The notes: a model not told the origin generated them from the letters alone. A stretch of DNA of 64,000 bases from an uncultured Lachnospiraceae bacterium (GCA_910585625.1 CAJUFQ010000018.1:6548-70547), one strand, 5' to 3'; numbered from the stretch's first letter, positions 8,958 through 17,263 are shown. A program made the numbers and translations.

Positions 8958-10464
8958 TTCTTTTAGCTCCTTTGTATTTATTTTTCAGCAAGACGCGGTC
9001 TATTTTTCCATTCGCGGTAAACGGCAGTCCCTCCTGCTTTTCTATGTGGTTAGGTACCATGTAACGCGGTAGCGTTTCTTTTAACTTTGCAGCCAGCGTT
9101 TCCACCGTAATGTCCCCTACATAGTACAGCACGATTTTCCCTTTCTCTTCCTCATAGATACATGCGCATATCTTTATTTCTGCTATCATGGCAACATTAG
9201 CTTCGATTTCCCCCAACTCGATACGGTGTCCCATATGTTTAATCTGATAGTCTTTCCTTGACACGAAGACAAGCTCGCCGAACGCATTATATTTTCCTAT
9301 ATCCCCAGTCCGGTAAATGATTTCGGGATAAGCCGTATTAAGCGGATTCTGCACGAACGCTTCTGCCGTCTTCTGTGGATTATTGTAATAACCAAGTGTT
9401 ACGGAAGTCCCGCGGATACAGATTTCCCCCTCCCTTGCCAGCCTGCCTTCCCCATCCAGCAAAAGGATTTCCGTATTCTGGAACGGGCCTCCGATGGGAA
9501 TCGGCTCATGTTCCTTTAATTCCCGCCTGACATGGTAATAGCAGCACATCCCCGTACCTTCCGTGGGGCCGTAAAGATTCGTGAACGAGGTTTCCGGCAA
9601 GGCTTCTTGCCATATTTTGAATTGCTTTGCCGGAAATACCTCACTGCCAAAAGCAACTGTTTTCAGGTATTGCGGCTTAACAGCCTGAAACGTGCCAAAC
9701 GCAGAAATCATCGTCAGCGCAGAAACTACCCAGCAAATAGTGTTTACACGGTATTCGTTTAAAAATTCCACAAGCTTTATCGGAAAAAGAAATAAGCTCT
9801 TAGGCACGAAATAAGTCGTCGCCCCAAATTTGAGCGTAGGATAAATTTCTTTCAGGCAGGCGTCAAAATACAGAGGCGCCTGGTTGGCAAATACCGTTTC
9901 TTCACTGAACCCAAGAACCTCTGAGAGCTGTTCTATATAATCCCTCACGGAACGATGGCACGCAGCTACGCCCTTGGGCGTCCCGGTAGAACCAGAGGTA
10001 AACACAATATAGATAGGATCTGTGTCCAACGCTTTCTTGCGTATTTCCTGTAAGGCTTCTGCATCTTCTTGGGTATGCGAAATTTCATCGTACAGACAGA
10101 TATCCCCCGGAAACCGGAACCTCTCAGCTTTTTCCTTGGTCGTCCCATCGCAGATTACTAACCCGGGACTGCAATTTTCAAAAATTTTCTGTATCCTGCC
10201 CTGCGGCATCTCATCGTCAATAGGGACATAGCAGCAGCCTGCCGCAATCACGCCAAGGAAAGCTATCACTGTCCGCGGGTCTTTTTCCATGAACACCGCG
10301 ACCGGCTTTCGGTACAATCCTTTCTTATGTAGAAATGTCCCTACCGCACGGCTCTGCTCATATACCTGCCGGAAGGTATAACCTTCTTTTTCATTGGCAT
10401 AAGCAATTTTATCCGGAACTCTTTTTACAGTCTCATCAAGATAGGACAACACATTATTTTCCAT
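8938..10464 (-). CDS. Amino-acid adenylation enzyme (DltA-like, stand-alone A domain)
   Basis: This 508-residue enzyme of the ANL superfamily has the A3 motif YIVFTSGSTGTPKGV, the amino-group-binding Asp in FDACLKE, A5 NLYGPTEGTG, A7 YRTGD and a C-terminal catalytic Lys in FTANGKIDR. It should activate an amino acid with ATP and load it on the adjacent carrier protein. DltA enzymes specific for D-Ala have a Cys in the segment FCGE; here the aligned segment near residue 272 is FGSE, as in ordinary NRPS A domains. The substrate may therefore not be D-Ala. The gene lies 19 bp after a racemase. Family call is firm, substrate unknown. Confidence 0.88.
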   Translation of the reverse strand: MENNVLSYLDETVKRVPDKIAYANEKEGYTFRQVYEQSRAVGTFLHKKGLYRKPVAVFMEKDPRTVIAFLGVIAAGCCYVPIDDEMPQGRIQKIFENCSPGLVICDGTTKEKAERFRFPGDICLYDEISHTQEDAEALQEIRKKALDTDPIYIVFTSGSTGTPKGVAACHRSVRDYIEQLSEVLGFSEETVFANQAPLYFDACLKEIYPTLKFGATTYFVPKSLFLFPIKLVEFLNEYRVNTICWVVSALTMISAFGTFQAVKPQYLKTVAFGSEVFPAKQFKIWQEALPETSFTNLYGPTEGTGMCCYYHVRRELKEHEPIPIGGPFQNTEILLLDGEGRLAREGEICIRGTSVTLGYYNNPQKTAEAFVQNPLNTAYPEIIYRTGDIGKYNAFGELVFVSRKDYQIKHMGHRIELGEIEANVAMIAEIKICACIYEEEKGKIVLYYVGDITVETLAAKLKETLPRYMVPNHIEKQEGLPFTANGKIDRVLLKNKYKGAKRNGRNQA

Positions 10465-10483
10465 TTCATATCCCTGCTTTCTC

Positions 10484-11194
10484 TTACGTTGTAATCAGCT
10501 GCCGGTACTCTTTTTTCAGCGTCCCGCACGCTTCCACGGAACATTTCGCCAACAGCTGCATGACGTCCAGGTATCCTGCGCCAATCTGCTCGTCCCGCCT
10601 TATCATGGAAAGCTCGGTGCAGCCTAAGACGATTACCTGGGCCCCCTTCTCTCTCAGTTGGCATGACACGCGCGCAAACCGATCCATTTCTGCCGGTTTT
10701 GTGGCTTTTACATCCTCGTAAATGAGATGCATGACGTCCTTCTGGGAAGCCTCCCCGGGCAGGACTGCCCGGATGCCCCGAAGCTGCAATGCTTTTTGGA
10801 ACAATCCGCTTCGTATGGTCCCGTCTGTCGCCATAATGCCAACCGTGCTTACCCCCTCGTCCGCCAGATAGCCGGCAGCTTCCTCAATAACATTGATGAC
10901 TGGGACTGGGATTTCTGCCGATAACTGCCGGTAAAAATAATTGGCTGTCACACACGGGATGGCAATGATTTCCGCTCCGAAAGCTGCAAGCTTCCTGCCA
11001 GCCTCCGCCATGGGAATTCCTGGATTTTCCCCGCTCTGCCCTACAATATAGCTTGTCCTGTCTGGAATCGAAGGACAGTTATAAACAATCATTTCAATAT
11101 GTTCCTGGTCTGTGCCTGCCTCTGTCATTTCAATCGCCATCTGCATGAAAAAAGCAGTTGCCATCGGCCCAAGCCCGCCAATCACGCCTAACAT
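10484..11194 (-). CDS. Aspartate/glutamate racemase family protein
   Basis: The protein shows the two-cysteine layout of the Asp/Glu racemase superfamily: an N-terminal GVIGGLGPMAT, first Cys in IPCVTANYFY, second Cys in VLGCTELS. The length of about 236 residues fits. The usual first-Cys motif is PCNTAH; here Asn is replaced by Val and His by Asn, so substrate choice may differ from Asp or Glu. An ATG at 11194 with AAGGA six nt upstream is the better start; another ATG lies at 11200. Its position directly before the adenylation gene suggests that it supplies a D-amino acid for loading onto the carrier. Confidence 0.85.
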   Translation of the reverse strand: MLGVIGGLGPMATAFFMQMAIEMTEAGTDQEHIEMIVYNCPSIPDRTSYIVGQSGENPGIPMAEAGRKLAAFGAEIIAIPCVTANYFYRQLSAEIPVPVINVIEEAAGYLADEGVSTVGIMATDGTIRSGLFQKALQLRGIRAVLPGEASQKDVMHLIYEDVKATKPAEMDRFARVSCQLREKGAQVIVLGCTELSMIRRDEQIGAGYLDVMQLLAKCSVEACGTLKKEYRQLITT

Positions 11195-11214
11195 ATGCAT
11201 TCCTTACCCACCTT

Positions 11215-12816
11215 TTACCGGATTGCGGGGTACTGTGACGGATCGTAAGCATGGCTTCCATTATGCGCATCGGAATACGCCCTGATTTCCGCATCCTTAC
11301 AGTAGAAAAAGGCTTTGCCGTCCGTCCTCCTGGTCGTGTCAAAATGATGCCACCCGCTTCCCAAATCTATCAGGTTCCAATAATGCGTCCTTCTGGCCGT
11401 CGAAAACCCAATATCCATATTCTCTATGCCTGCCCTTGTCAGAAGGCATTTAGACGCAGACGCGTAAACATAGCAATCCCCCCTTAATTCAAACAGGCCG
11501 CGGTATGCACCCTGGATCCAGTCTGTCTTAGGCGTGCCGTCTGACCATCCGATGTTTCCATGCACCCACTCAAAAATGGCTTCTGCAATGTCATACTGCC
11601 CCATGTCTTCCGTTGTAATCTGCTGCAGTATCTCATCCGCTTTTTCATTTACCATTTCCTCCGTTGCCATCTCCACGCTGGGCGGCTTCACATGGACAAC
11701 CGTCTCTTCCACGCTCACATTGCCTGCCGCATCCACGGCCCGGTACGTAACAGGATAGTCGCCCTCTTGTTTTAAATCAACTTCACTGCTGTCTATTTCC
11801 AGCTTCACATCCGCATCGTAATTATCCGAAACGATTACGTCCTTCTTATAAGAAATGCTGTCTCCGACCGCCACGGTAAGTTCTTTTACACCGGCAATCA
11901 CCGGCGCCTCCGTATCCTCCAGCACTTCTAACCATGCTGATACCCGCGTGGCATTGCCGCCCTCATCCCTCACCACAAGCTCCACCTCTTGTTCTCCCGG
12001 CATGGCAACATCCGGCGATACTGCAAAGGCTACTGTGGTTTCTGTCGCATCTTCTATCTGTGCTATAAAGTCCATCGGCGTTACCGCACAATCCTTAAAA
12101 GTCTGCACATCTTTCGCCACCGCCATTGGAGCCGTGGTATCCGCCACACGCAGGACTGACGTATGCGCCATGCCGGAAACCATGATTTTAATCTCATAGT
12201 CACCCACCGTATGCATATCCAGAATCTGCCCGTATTCCTGCGCAAAGCAGGCGTCGCTATATTCCTGCCGCAGGAATTTGGAAAGCTCCGGCATAGGGCT
12301 TCCAGCTTCCGCCACAAGCTCTTCCACGACCTTTGGCCTACAGTAAAGGTATAATACTGCCAAGAACAGAAACAACACCGCAACCTTAAGGATGGTATCG
12401 TTTACCCATCTTCTGATGCGCCTGCCATGCTTGCTGTATGTGCTTCGTTTAAGCCTCTTCCCCTTCTGGTTTCTTCTTCCCTGCTGCCGCTTTCCCTTCT
12501 GGTTTTTTCTGCCTTGCTCCTTCTTCTCCTGCGGATATTCCGCTTGCAGTTCTTCCTCTGCCCCAAAGGCCCCCTGACCTTCTTCCGCTTCCTGAACCCT
12601 TGGTTCCGGCAGATGCCGCTCCAAAAGGCTTGCTTCTTCAGACGCCCGGAAAAGCTCCCTTTCCTGTTTCCTCCTCTCCGTAGATTTTTTCAGCTGCTGA
12701 CGCTTTTTACGCTTCTTTTTCCTTATTTTCTTGTAGCGTTCCTCTCGTCTCTGCTTTTTTCGCATCTCCTCCTGCCGGCGGGCGCGCATTTTATTCTTTT
12801 TCCTCTTATCCTGCAT
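11215..12816 (-). CDS. Membrane-anchored transglutaminase-like protein with Ig-like domains
   Basis: The first 130 residues are very rich in Lys, Arg and Glu and are predicted to be cytoplasmic or wall-polymer-binding. A transmembrane helix follows (VAVLFLFLAVLYLY), then two Ig-like domains of the DUF5011/HYR type with DTTAP and DTEAPVI motifs. The C-terminal transglutaminase-like domain contains the catalytic triad in GDCYVYA, THYWN and HFDTT. Such proteins act outside the cell as cross-linking enzymes or proteases, and the target is unknown. It is the first gene of the leftward operon, about 70 bp downstream of the predicted transcription start. The next gene, the racemase, begins 20 bp later. 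Confidence 0.85.
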   Translation of the reverse strand: MQDKRKKNKMRARRQEEMRKKQRREERYKKIRKKKRKKRQQLKKSTERRKQERELFRASEEASLLERHLPEPRVQEAEEGQGAFGAEEELQAEYPQEKKEQGRKNQKGKRQQGRRNQKGKRLKRSTYSKHGRRIRRWVNDTILKVAVLFLFLAVLYLYCRPKVVEELVAEAGSPMPELSKFLRQEYSDACFAQEYGQILDMHTVGDYEIKIMVSGMAHTSVLRVADTTAPMAVAKDVQTFKDCAVTPMDFIAQIEDATETTVAFAVSPDVAMPGEQEVELVVRDEGGNATRVSAWLEVLEDTEAPVIAGVKELTVAVGDSISYKKDVIVSDNYDADVKLEIDSSEVDLKQEGDYPVTYRAVDAAGNVSVEETVVHVKPPSVEMATEEMVNEKADEILQQITTEDMGQYDIAEAIFEWVHGNIGWSDGTPKTDWIQGAYRGLFELRGDCYVYASASKCLLTRAGIENMDIGFSTARRTHYWNLIDLGSGWHHFDTTRRTDGKAFFYCKDAEIRAYSDAHNGSHAYDPSQYPAIR

Positions 12817-12864
12817 CTTCCTTATCTCATTCGCATCCTGACTTCACTTTTCTCCTTTTTCTTA

Positions 12865-12935
12865 TGCCACCAAATGGTGGCATTTTCAAGTGAATGATAC
12901 CACCATTTGATAGCATTGTCAAGAGAGGACACAAT
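12865..12935. promoter_or_regulatory. Divergent promoter region with two operator-like palindromes
   Basis: On the minus strand there is a near-consensus promoter: TTGACA (12917-12922), 17-bp spacer, TATCAT (12894-12899), firing into the envelope operon. An operator-like palindrome fills its spacer (12898-12915, one arm imperfect). A perfect copy with 8-bp arms, TGCCACCA-AA-TGGTGGCA, lies at 12865-12882 just after the expected start site. The two copies are 33 bp apart, about three helical turns, and each is followed by a conserved TCAAG. On the plus strand TTGATA (12907-12912), 17 bp and CACAAT (12930-12935) could drive the XRE gene. Binding by that regulator is inference. Confidence 0.75.
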
Positions 12936-13005
12936 AAACGCATAGATTCTTATCCTGCTGCCAAAACCTATCTATGTGATTATCGTGAAAGGGTTTATGT
13001 ACATT

Positions 13006-13212
13006 ATGTATTTTCCAAGATTAGCGGACTTACGTCTGGACAATGACTTGACACAACAGAATGTTGCTGATATTCTGACTTGCAAGCGTGAGGTGTACCG
13101 CCGATATGAGAAGGGTATACGGGAGATTCCCGTCTCTTACGCGATTACCCTTGCAAAATATTACGACGTCTCCTTAGACTACCTCCTTGGGCTTTCTGAC
13201 AAGAAACGATAG
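13006..13212 (+). CDS. Small XRE-family helix-turn-helix regulator
   Basis: This 68-residue protein is essentially one HTH domain of the Cro/C1 type. LTQQNVADIL forms the first helices, REVYRRYEKG the recognition region, and ISLDYLL-like sequence (VSLDYLLGLSDKK) the end. It has no effector domain. It is divergent from the envelope operon and the paired palindromes lie between them, so it is the natural candidate repressor of both. Starts at 12997 (AAAGGG three nt upstream) or 13006 are both possible, with GTG at 12976 less likely. Confidence 0.82.
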   Translation: MYFPRLADLRLDNDLTQQNVADILTCKREVYRRYEKGIREIPVSYAITLAKYYDVSLDYLLGLSDKKR

Positions 13213-13247
13213 GAGGCGGCAGGGCTGAGGGCTGACGCCCGCCTTGC

Positions 13248-13305
13248 CCATGATCCGCAGAAGCTGACAGTTTTACGTCAATACCACGGCTCATGCGGAT
13301 TATGG
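13248..13305 (+). other. Long imperfect stem-loop between the XRE and TetR genes
   Basis: Arms CATGATCCGCA and TGCGGATTATG pair over about 12 bp if G-U pairs are allowed, and the enclosed stretch contains a second small stem TGAC/GTCA. No T-run follows, so it is not a standard intrinsic terminator. It could be an RNA structure at the end of the XRE transcript; the function is unknown. Confidence 0.35.
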
Positions 13306-13351
13306 CTGATTAGTCCTAAGTATATTTTCCGTGGCGTTACCAGACGATTCG

Positions 13352-13360
13352 TGGTACAAT
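13352..13360 (+). promoter_or_regulatory. Extended -10 promoter for the TetR gene
   Basis: TGGTACAAT fits the extended -10 pattern TG-N-TATAAT, and no convincing -35 is seen. It lies 69 bp before the TetR start codon, in an otherwise AT-rich leader. Confidence 0.45.
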
Positions 13361-13428
13361 ATATTTCACACAACACCATTTTAAGTTTCCCCATACACAT
13401 AGCCGCATTCTATATGAAGGAGGCAAAT

Positions 13429-14007
13429 ATGATTAATGAGATACAAGACGAGAGATATTCTGTCGCCGATGAGGCCATCTACGATGCGTTCTTCCTGGTC
13501 CTCAAAGAAAAAGAATTGGATAAGATTACCGTTTCAGACGTCATAAAAAAGGCCGGAATTGTTCGGAGTACTTTTTACAACCACTTCGAAAACATTCCAG
13601 CCCTTGTAATAGCCGTTGAAGATAAAACCATACAAGACATATTCGCACTGATGGAAACGTTCCACCCCAAGAACGACCGGGAAATGTGCAGATCCTATTT
13701 CCAGACCATCTGCGAATACACCATGACCAACCCATTTCTGGGCAAGCTTCTCAAAAATCCGGAAGGAGGGGCATTTTTCGAGAAATTCATTACCATGTTC
13801 CACCGCTATGTATCGAACGTCATGCAGAACACAGATCCGTCCCATCCCAGCAAGGAACAGTTCTCCTACATGATTGCCTGCGTCATTGGCAGTACCGTCG
13901 GCGTCCTCCACAAATGGAGCGCAGAGAATTTCCAGGCCCCTGCGGAAGACATCGCCGACATCCTGACACAGTCCTTTATTGCCGTCATGCTGCCGTTCAT
14001 ATCATAG
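13429..14007 (+). CDS. TetR/AcrR family transcriptional regulator
   Basis: This 192-residue regulator has an N-terminal TetR HTH (ITVSDVIKKAGIVRSTFYNHF, shown here only as a pattern) and a helical ligand-binding C-terminal domain of the TetR-C type. The start at 13429 follows AAGGAGG by seven nt; the frame is open further upstream but without a binding site. The gene converges on the carrier-protein gene set at 14044-17263, whose last gene ends only 36 bp away. It may control that set or an efflux function elsewhere. No operator palindrome was found near its own promoter. Confidence 0.88.
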   Translation: MINEIQDERYSVADEAIYDAFFLVLKEKELDKITVSDVIKKAGIVRSTFYNHFENIPALVIAVEDKTIQDIFALMETFHPKNDREMCRSYFQTICEYTMTNPFLGKLLKNPEGGAFFEKFITMFHRYVSNVMQNTDPSHPSKEQFSYMIACVIGSTVGVLHKWSAENFQAPAEDIADILTQSFIAVMLPFIS

Positions 14008-14043
14008 GGCGCGTACCGGCACGCCAAATGGACGTAACGGAAC

Positions 14044-15597
14044 TTATGCCTCTAACGGTTCGTCAATCATAGCCTCCTGCCGTTTAATCTTCTTAGTCGA
14101 GCTTCTGATAAATGGGTTTTTCCGCACAATCAGCCCCGTTATCTGACGGTAGGTAGGCTGGTTCTTATTATACTCATCGAGGAATGCCTGCAGTCCGGCC
14201 TTTACTTCCTCTTCCCCAATGCCCTTTGCCTGGACGACGTCCATATCAGGATAAATCCTTGCCGTAAGGCCATTGTTTTCTCCCGTCACAATCACTTCGC
14301 CTACCAGCGCGCCGAGCGCTAACTTATTCTCAATCTCCTCCGGCGAAATATTTTCGCCATTGGAGAGAATAATCAGGTTCTTCACACGCCCATTGATGTA
14401 CAAGAAACCATCTTCATCCAGATACCCCTTATCCCCGGTATGCAGCCAGCCGTCCTTCAATGTCTCCGCTGTCTCTGCCGGCATTTGGTAATATCCCTTC
14501 ATGACGCTGCTTCCCTTCACCAGGATTTCTCCATTCTCAAAGGCAATCTCCGCATTATCCAGCGGCCTGCCGATAGACCCTGGCTTATTGTCTTCCGGCA
14601 TATTAGAGCTGATAACCGGGGAACACTCTGACATACCATATCCTTCGTAGATATTCACGCCGTATTCCGCAAACTTTTCAATATAGTAGGGGTCGAGGTG
14701 CGCGCCCCCGGTAAATATAATCCTAAGGTTCCCGCCAAACACATTTGCCGCCAACGCCTGTTTGGGGATTGCCGGGTCTGCCGCGGAAAGCCTCTTGTAG
14801 ATTGTCTCCACCATCATCGGAACCATCAGGATGACTTCCGGCTTGAATACCCCCATATTTTTTACCATATGCAGGAGGGAATCGTTGATGCAGATAGTCG
14901 CACCCAAGGAAAAACCTTTGAGCCAATCCATGACCAGGCAGAACGCATGATGAATCGGAAGCACGCTCAGCATCGCGGTTCCAGGTTCCGCCATGTATTT
15001 GACATTCATCACATTGGTTGCCAGGTTGTCCTGCGTCAGCATAACGCCCTTGCTTTTACCGGTTGTCCCGGATGTGAAGATAATCGTCGCCACATCCTCC
15101 AGGCTGGGCGCGCCTGCATCCGCACCGTCCTTTCCGGCTTTCTTAAGATCTGCCAATGAAACGACTTTATCGTTGGAGCCTTCTGCCTCTTCTTCCTGCA
15201 GAAGCCAAATCTTCCTCAGCTTCGGACACGCTGCCAGAACAGGTTCTAAAAGCGCGGCTCCCTTAGGGCTGAGGAAAAGCCCTTCGGAATCGGAACGGTT
15301 AATCAGATCGATGAGGTCTTCGCCCGGAAGCCCGGCGTCAAGCGGAACGGCCACTGTATTTCCCGTGATGACGCCCAGGTAGCTTTCTATCCATTCTACG
15401 GAACTGTTGCCGATAAGAGCAACGTGCTTGCCCTGGAAGCCTTCTGCAAGCAATCCCTTCCTTATAGTAACGACATTCTCCATCAGCTGCTTGTAGCTTC
15501 TCTCTAGGATTTCTTTTTTCTTAAGCCATTTTACAGCCTTAATCTCTGCGTATTTTACTGCACTGTCCTCTAATATGTCACGAATGAGCGTCCCCAT
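14044..15597 (-). CDS. AMP-dependent acyl ligase (fatty-acyl-CoA/ACP synthetase type)
   Basis: This 517-residue ANL-superfamily ligase has IIFTSGTTGKSKGVM, YEGYGMSECSP, WLHTGDKGYLDEDG and a C-terminal STKKIKR catalytic Lys. The sequence is closer to acyl-CoA or acyl-ACP synthetases than to amino-acid A domains; for example, it lacks the FDxS/FDAC amino-group motif. It begins 2 bp after the carrier protein stop, so ligase and carrier are co-translated. The likely reaction is ATP-dependent activation of a carboxylic acid and its loading on the 15600-15842 carrier. The acid is unknown. Confidence 0.87.
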   Translation of the reverse strand: MGTLIRDILEDSAVKYAEIKAVKWLKKKEILERSYKQLMENVVTIRKGLLAEGFQGKHVALIGNSSVEWIESYLGVITGNTVAVPLDAGLPGEDLIDLINRSDSEGLFLSPKGAALLEPVLAACPKLRKIWLLQEEEAEGSNDKVVSLADLKKAGKDGADAGAPSLEDVATIIFTSGTTGKSKGVMLTQDNLATNVMNVKYMAEPGTAMLSVLPIHHAFCLVMDWLKGFSLGATICINDSLLHMVKNMGVFKPEVILMVPMMVETIYKRLSAADPAIPKQALAANVFGGNLRIIFTGGAHLDPYYIEKFAEYGVNIYEGYGMSECSPVISSNMPEDNKPGSIGRPLDNAEIAFENGEILVKGSSVMKGYYQMPAETAETLKDGWLHTGDKGYLDEDGFLYINGRVKNLIILSNGENISPEEIENKLALGALVGEVIVTGENNGLTARIYPDMDVVQAKGIGEEEVKAGLQAFLDEYNKNQPTYRQITGLIVRKNPFIRSSTKKIKRQEAMIDEPLEA

Positions 15598-15599
15598 AC

Positions 15600-15842
15600 T
15601 TACACCTCCTGCTCTAAATTATCCAACATTTTAAGCGCCTCTGCGATAGTGAGGACTTTCAGTACGTCCTCTTCCTCAAGCTCTACGTCAAACGTATCCT
15701 CAAGCTCTCCCAGGAAAGACATGAAATCCAGGGAGCTAAACCCCAAATCCTCCCGGAACCTCATTTCATCTTTCATATCCTCCGGCTTTACATCGCAATA
15801 CTGAGCCACAACTTCCTTAAACTGCATTTCCTTTGTCATCAT
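15600..15842 (-). CDS. Acyl carrier protein
   Basis: This 80-residue acidic carrier protein has LGFSSLDFM, where the second Ser (Ser37) aligns with the phosphopantetheine site. The residue before it is Ser instead of the usual Asp. The rest keeps the four-helix pattern (FDVELEEEDVLKVLT). It sits between an acyl ligase and a condensation-type enzyme in one operon and is probably their shared shuttle. GGAGG lies about 9 nt upstream. It is distinct in sequence from the DltC-like carrier at 8712-8957, so the window has two separate carrier pathways. Confidence 0.88.
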   Translation of the reverse strand: MMTKEMQFKEVVAQYCDVKPEDMKDEMRFREDLGFSSLDFMSFLGELEDTFDVELEEEDVLKVLTIAEALKMLDNLEQEV

Positions 15843-15877
15843 TTTTCCTCCTGAATTCTATACTCTGTAAAAGTTCC

Positions 15878-17263
15878 TTATACTTGCTCCATAATTTCCC
15901 CAATACTCATATCCGGCTCTGCAATCCCTTTGAACAGAATACGCATCATATAATAGTATAACAGTTCCATGTCATGCTCTTCCAGATGCGCCGTCTGATA
16001 ATGGTAGGAGAAATTCATCCCGCCATGTTCCGTATGGGATACGGTCAGATACATCTTCTTGGTAGCCGCGCCGTTGGCAAACCACTTGGAATGCTGTGGA
16101 ATCTGCGCAAGGTGCGGGTTATCCATTTTCACCGGCAACGGCTGGTAAGTAAGGTAACAGCTCTCATACGTTGTATGTTCCGGCGTATGGTAACGCTTCC
16201 TGATCTCATCCATAATCAGCGCCGGGTCGTAATTGCTGTGCATGTAAATCCTGTTCTGCACATTCTGTATCTCATAGGCAGCCGCTATAAATTCCATCTC
16301 GGGGGGGATGACCGTCCTGCAGGGAAACATAATCGTCCTGCTGCCGCCGGACGTCCATTCGTTATGCGTGGAACGCCGCGAAATAAAATTCTGGATGGTA
16401 ATGTCTTCCTGCCCATCGTTTACTTTTGACAAATAGGTACGGATACCCAACAGCAAAAGGTTCGTCATCGAAAGCTGATGGTTCATGCAGAACGCTATGA
16501 GGTTCTTGGTCGGTTCCGGCTCCAGATAATAATCTTTCACTTCCACGAACAAATCGTTCATCTCTATATCTGCAGCCCTTAACTCTTTATTCCCATGTTT
16601 CTTCCTGGCTTCTTCCAGGACAGACGGACCCTGGATATCTGAATAAAGCGGCTCGCCCAGAGCGTCCAGCTGGTCGTCCCAGAACTTTTTGTCCTTGGCC
16701 AGACGCTTCTCATTGTTTGCCTTTTTCAGATCCTTTTCCAGAACCATTTCAAAGTCCGCCAGATCCTTCGGATACTCGGAACCGAAACGGTAATGTGTAT
16801 AAAGCTGCATCAGGTCGTTTATCATGACTACCAAGCCGCAGGAATCAATCAGCCGGTGATCCATATGGATAAAAAATCCGTTAAATCCCTCTGGGAGCTT
16901 CACCATGGTCACGTCGCACAGCGGAATGTCATCTCCGTCAAACGTCTCATATGCCCACTGCTGCATGAGCTTATCTGCCTCTGCCAGGCTCATGCCGGAT
17001 AAATCCTTTATTGGGATATCCCTGGTTTCTTTTTCTGCAATATACTGCTTCACTTCCCCTTTTGCATCGGGCTTCGTAATGCGGACTCTCATGCACCCAT
17101 AACGCTCGAACTCTAACTGAATGCATTTCTTCAAGAGCCCAAAATCCAAGGCTGCCTTTAACGATGCCACGACGCTGACGCCAGACACCTGCTGCGTCTT
17201 GTAATCCCGAATCCAGTTGTGGTGCATTTTCTGTGCCGCTGTCAACGGATAATAATCTCTCAT
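15878..17263 (-). CDS. Condensation-domain/PapA-like acyltransferase
   Basis: The 461-residue protein resembles stand-alone NRPS condensation domains and polyketide-associated acyltransferases. It begins with a typical YPLTAAQK motif and carries the active-site motif HRLIDS near residue 135, an HxxxD with Ser in place of the usual Gly. These enzymes join an acyl group from a carrier protein to an amine or alcohol. It is first in an operon with a carrier protein and acyl ligase, so the trio could make a simple acylated amine, ester or lipid. AGGAGG lies 6 nt before the ATG. The acceptor is unknown. Confidence 0.75.
   Translation of the reverse strand: MRDYYPLTAAQKMHHNWIRDYKTQQVSGVSVVASLKAALDFGLLKKCIQLEFERYGCMRVRITKPDAKGEVKQYIAEKETRDIPIKDLSGMSLAEADKLMQQWAYETFDGDDIPLCDVTMVKLPEGFNGFFIHMDHRLIDSCGLVVMINDLMQLYTHYRFGSEYPKDLADFEMVLEKDLKKANNEKRLAKDKKFWDDQLDALGEPLYSDIQGPSVLEEARKKHGNKELRAADIEMNDLFVEVKDYYLEPEPTKNLIAFCMNHQLSMTNLLLLGIRTYLSKVNDGQEDITIQNFISRRSTHNEWTSGGSRTIMFPCRTVIPPEMEFIAAAYEIQNVQNRIYMHSNYDPALIMDEIRKRYHTPEHTTYESCYLTYQPLPVKMDNPHLAQIPQHSKWFANGAATKKMYLTVSHTEHGGMNFSYHYQTAHLEEHDMELLYYYMMRILFKGIAEPDMSIGEIMEQV

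Noticed and set aside
13534..13911. Minus-strand frame opposite the TetR gene
   Set aside because: The TetR frame has a clear HTH, ribosome binding site and promoter; the antisense frame has none of these.
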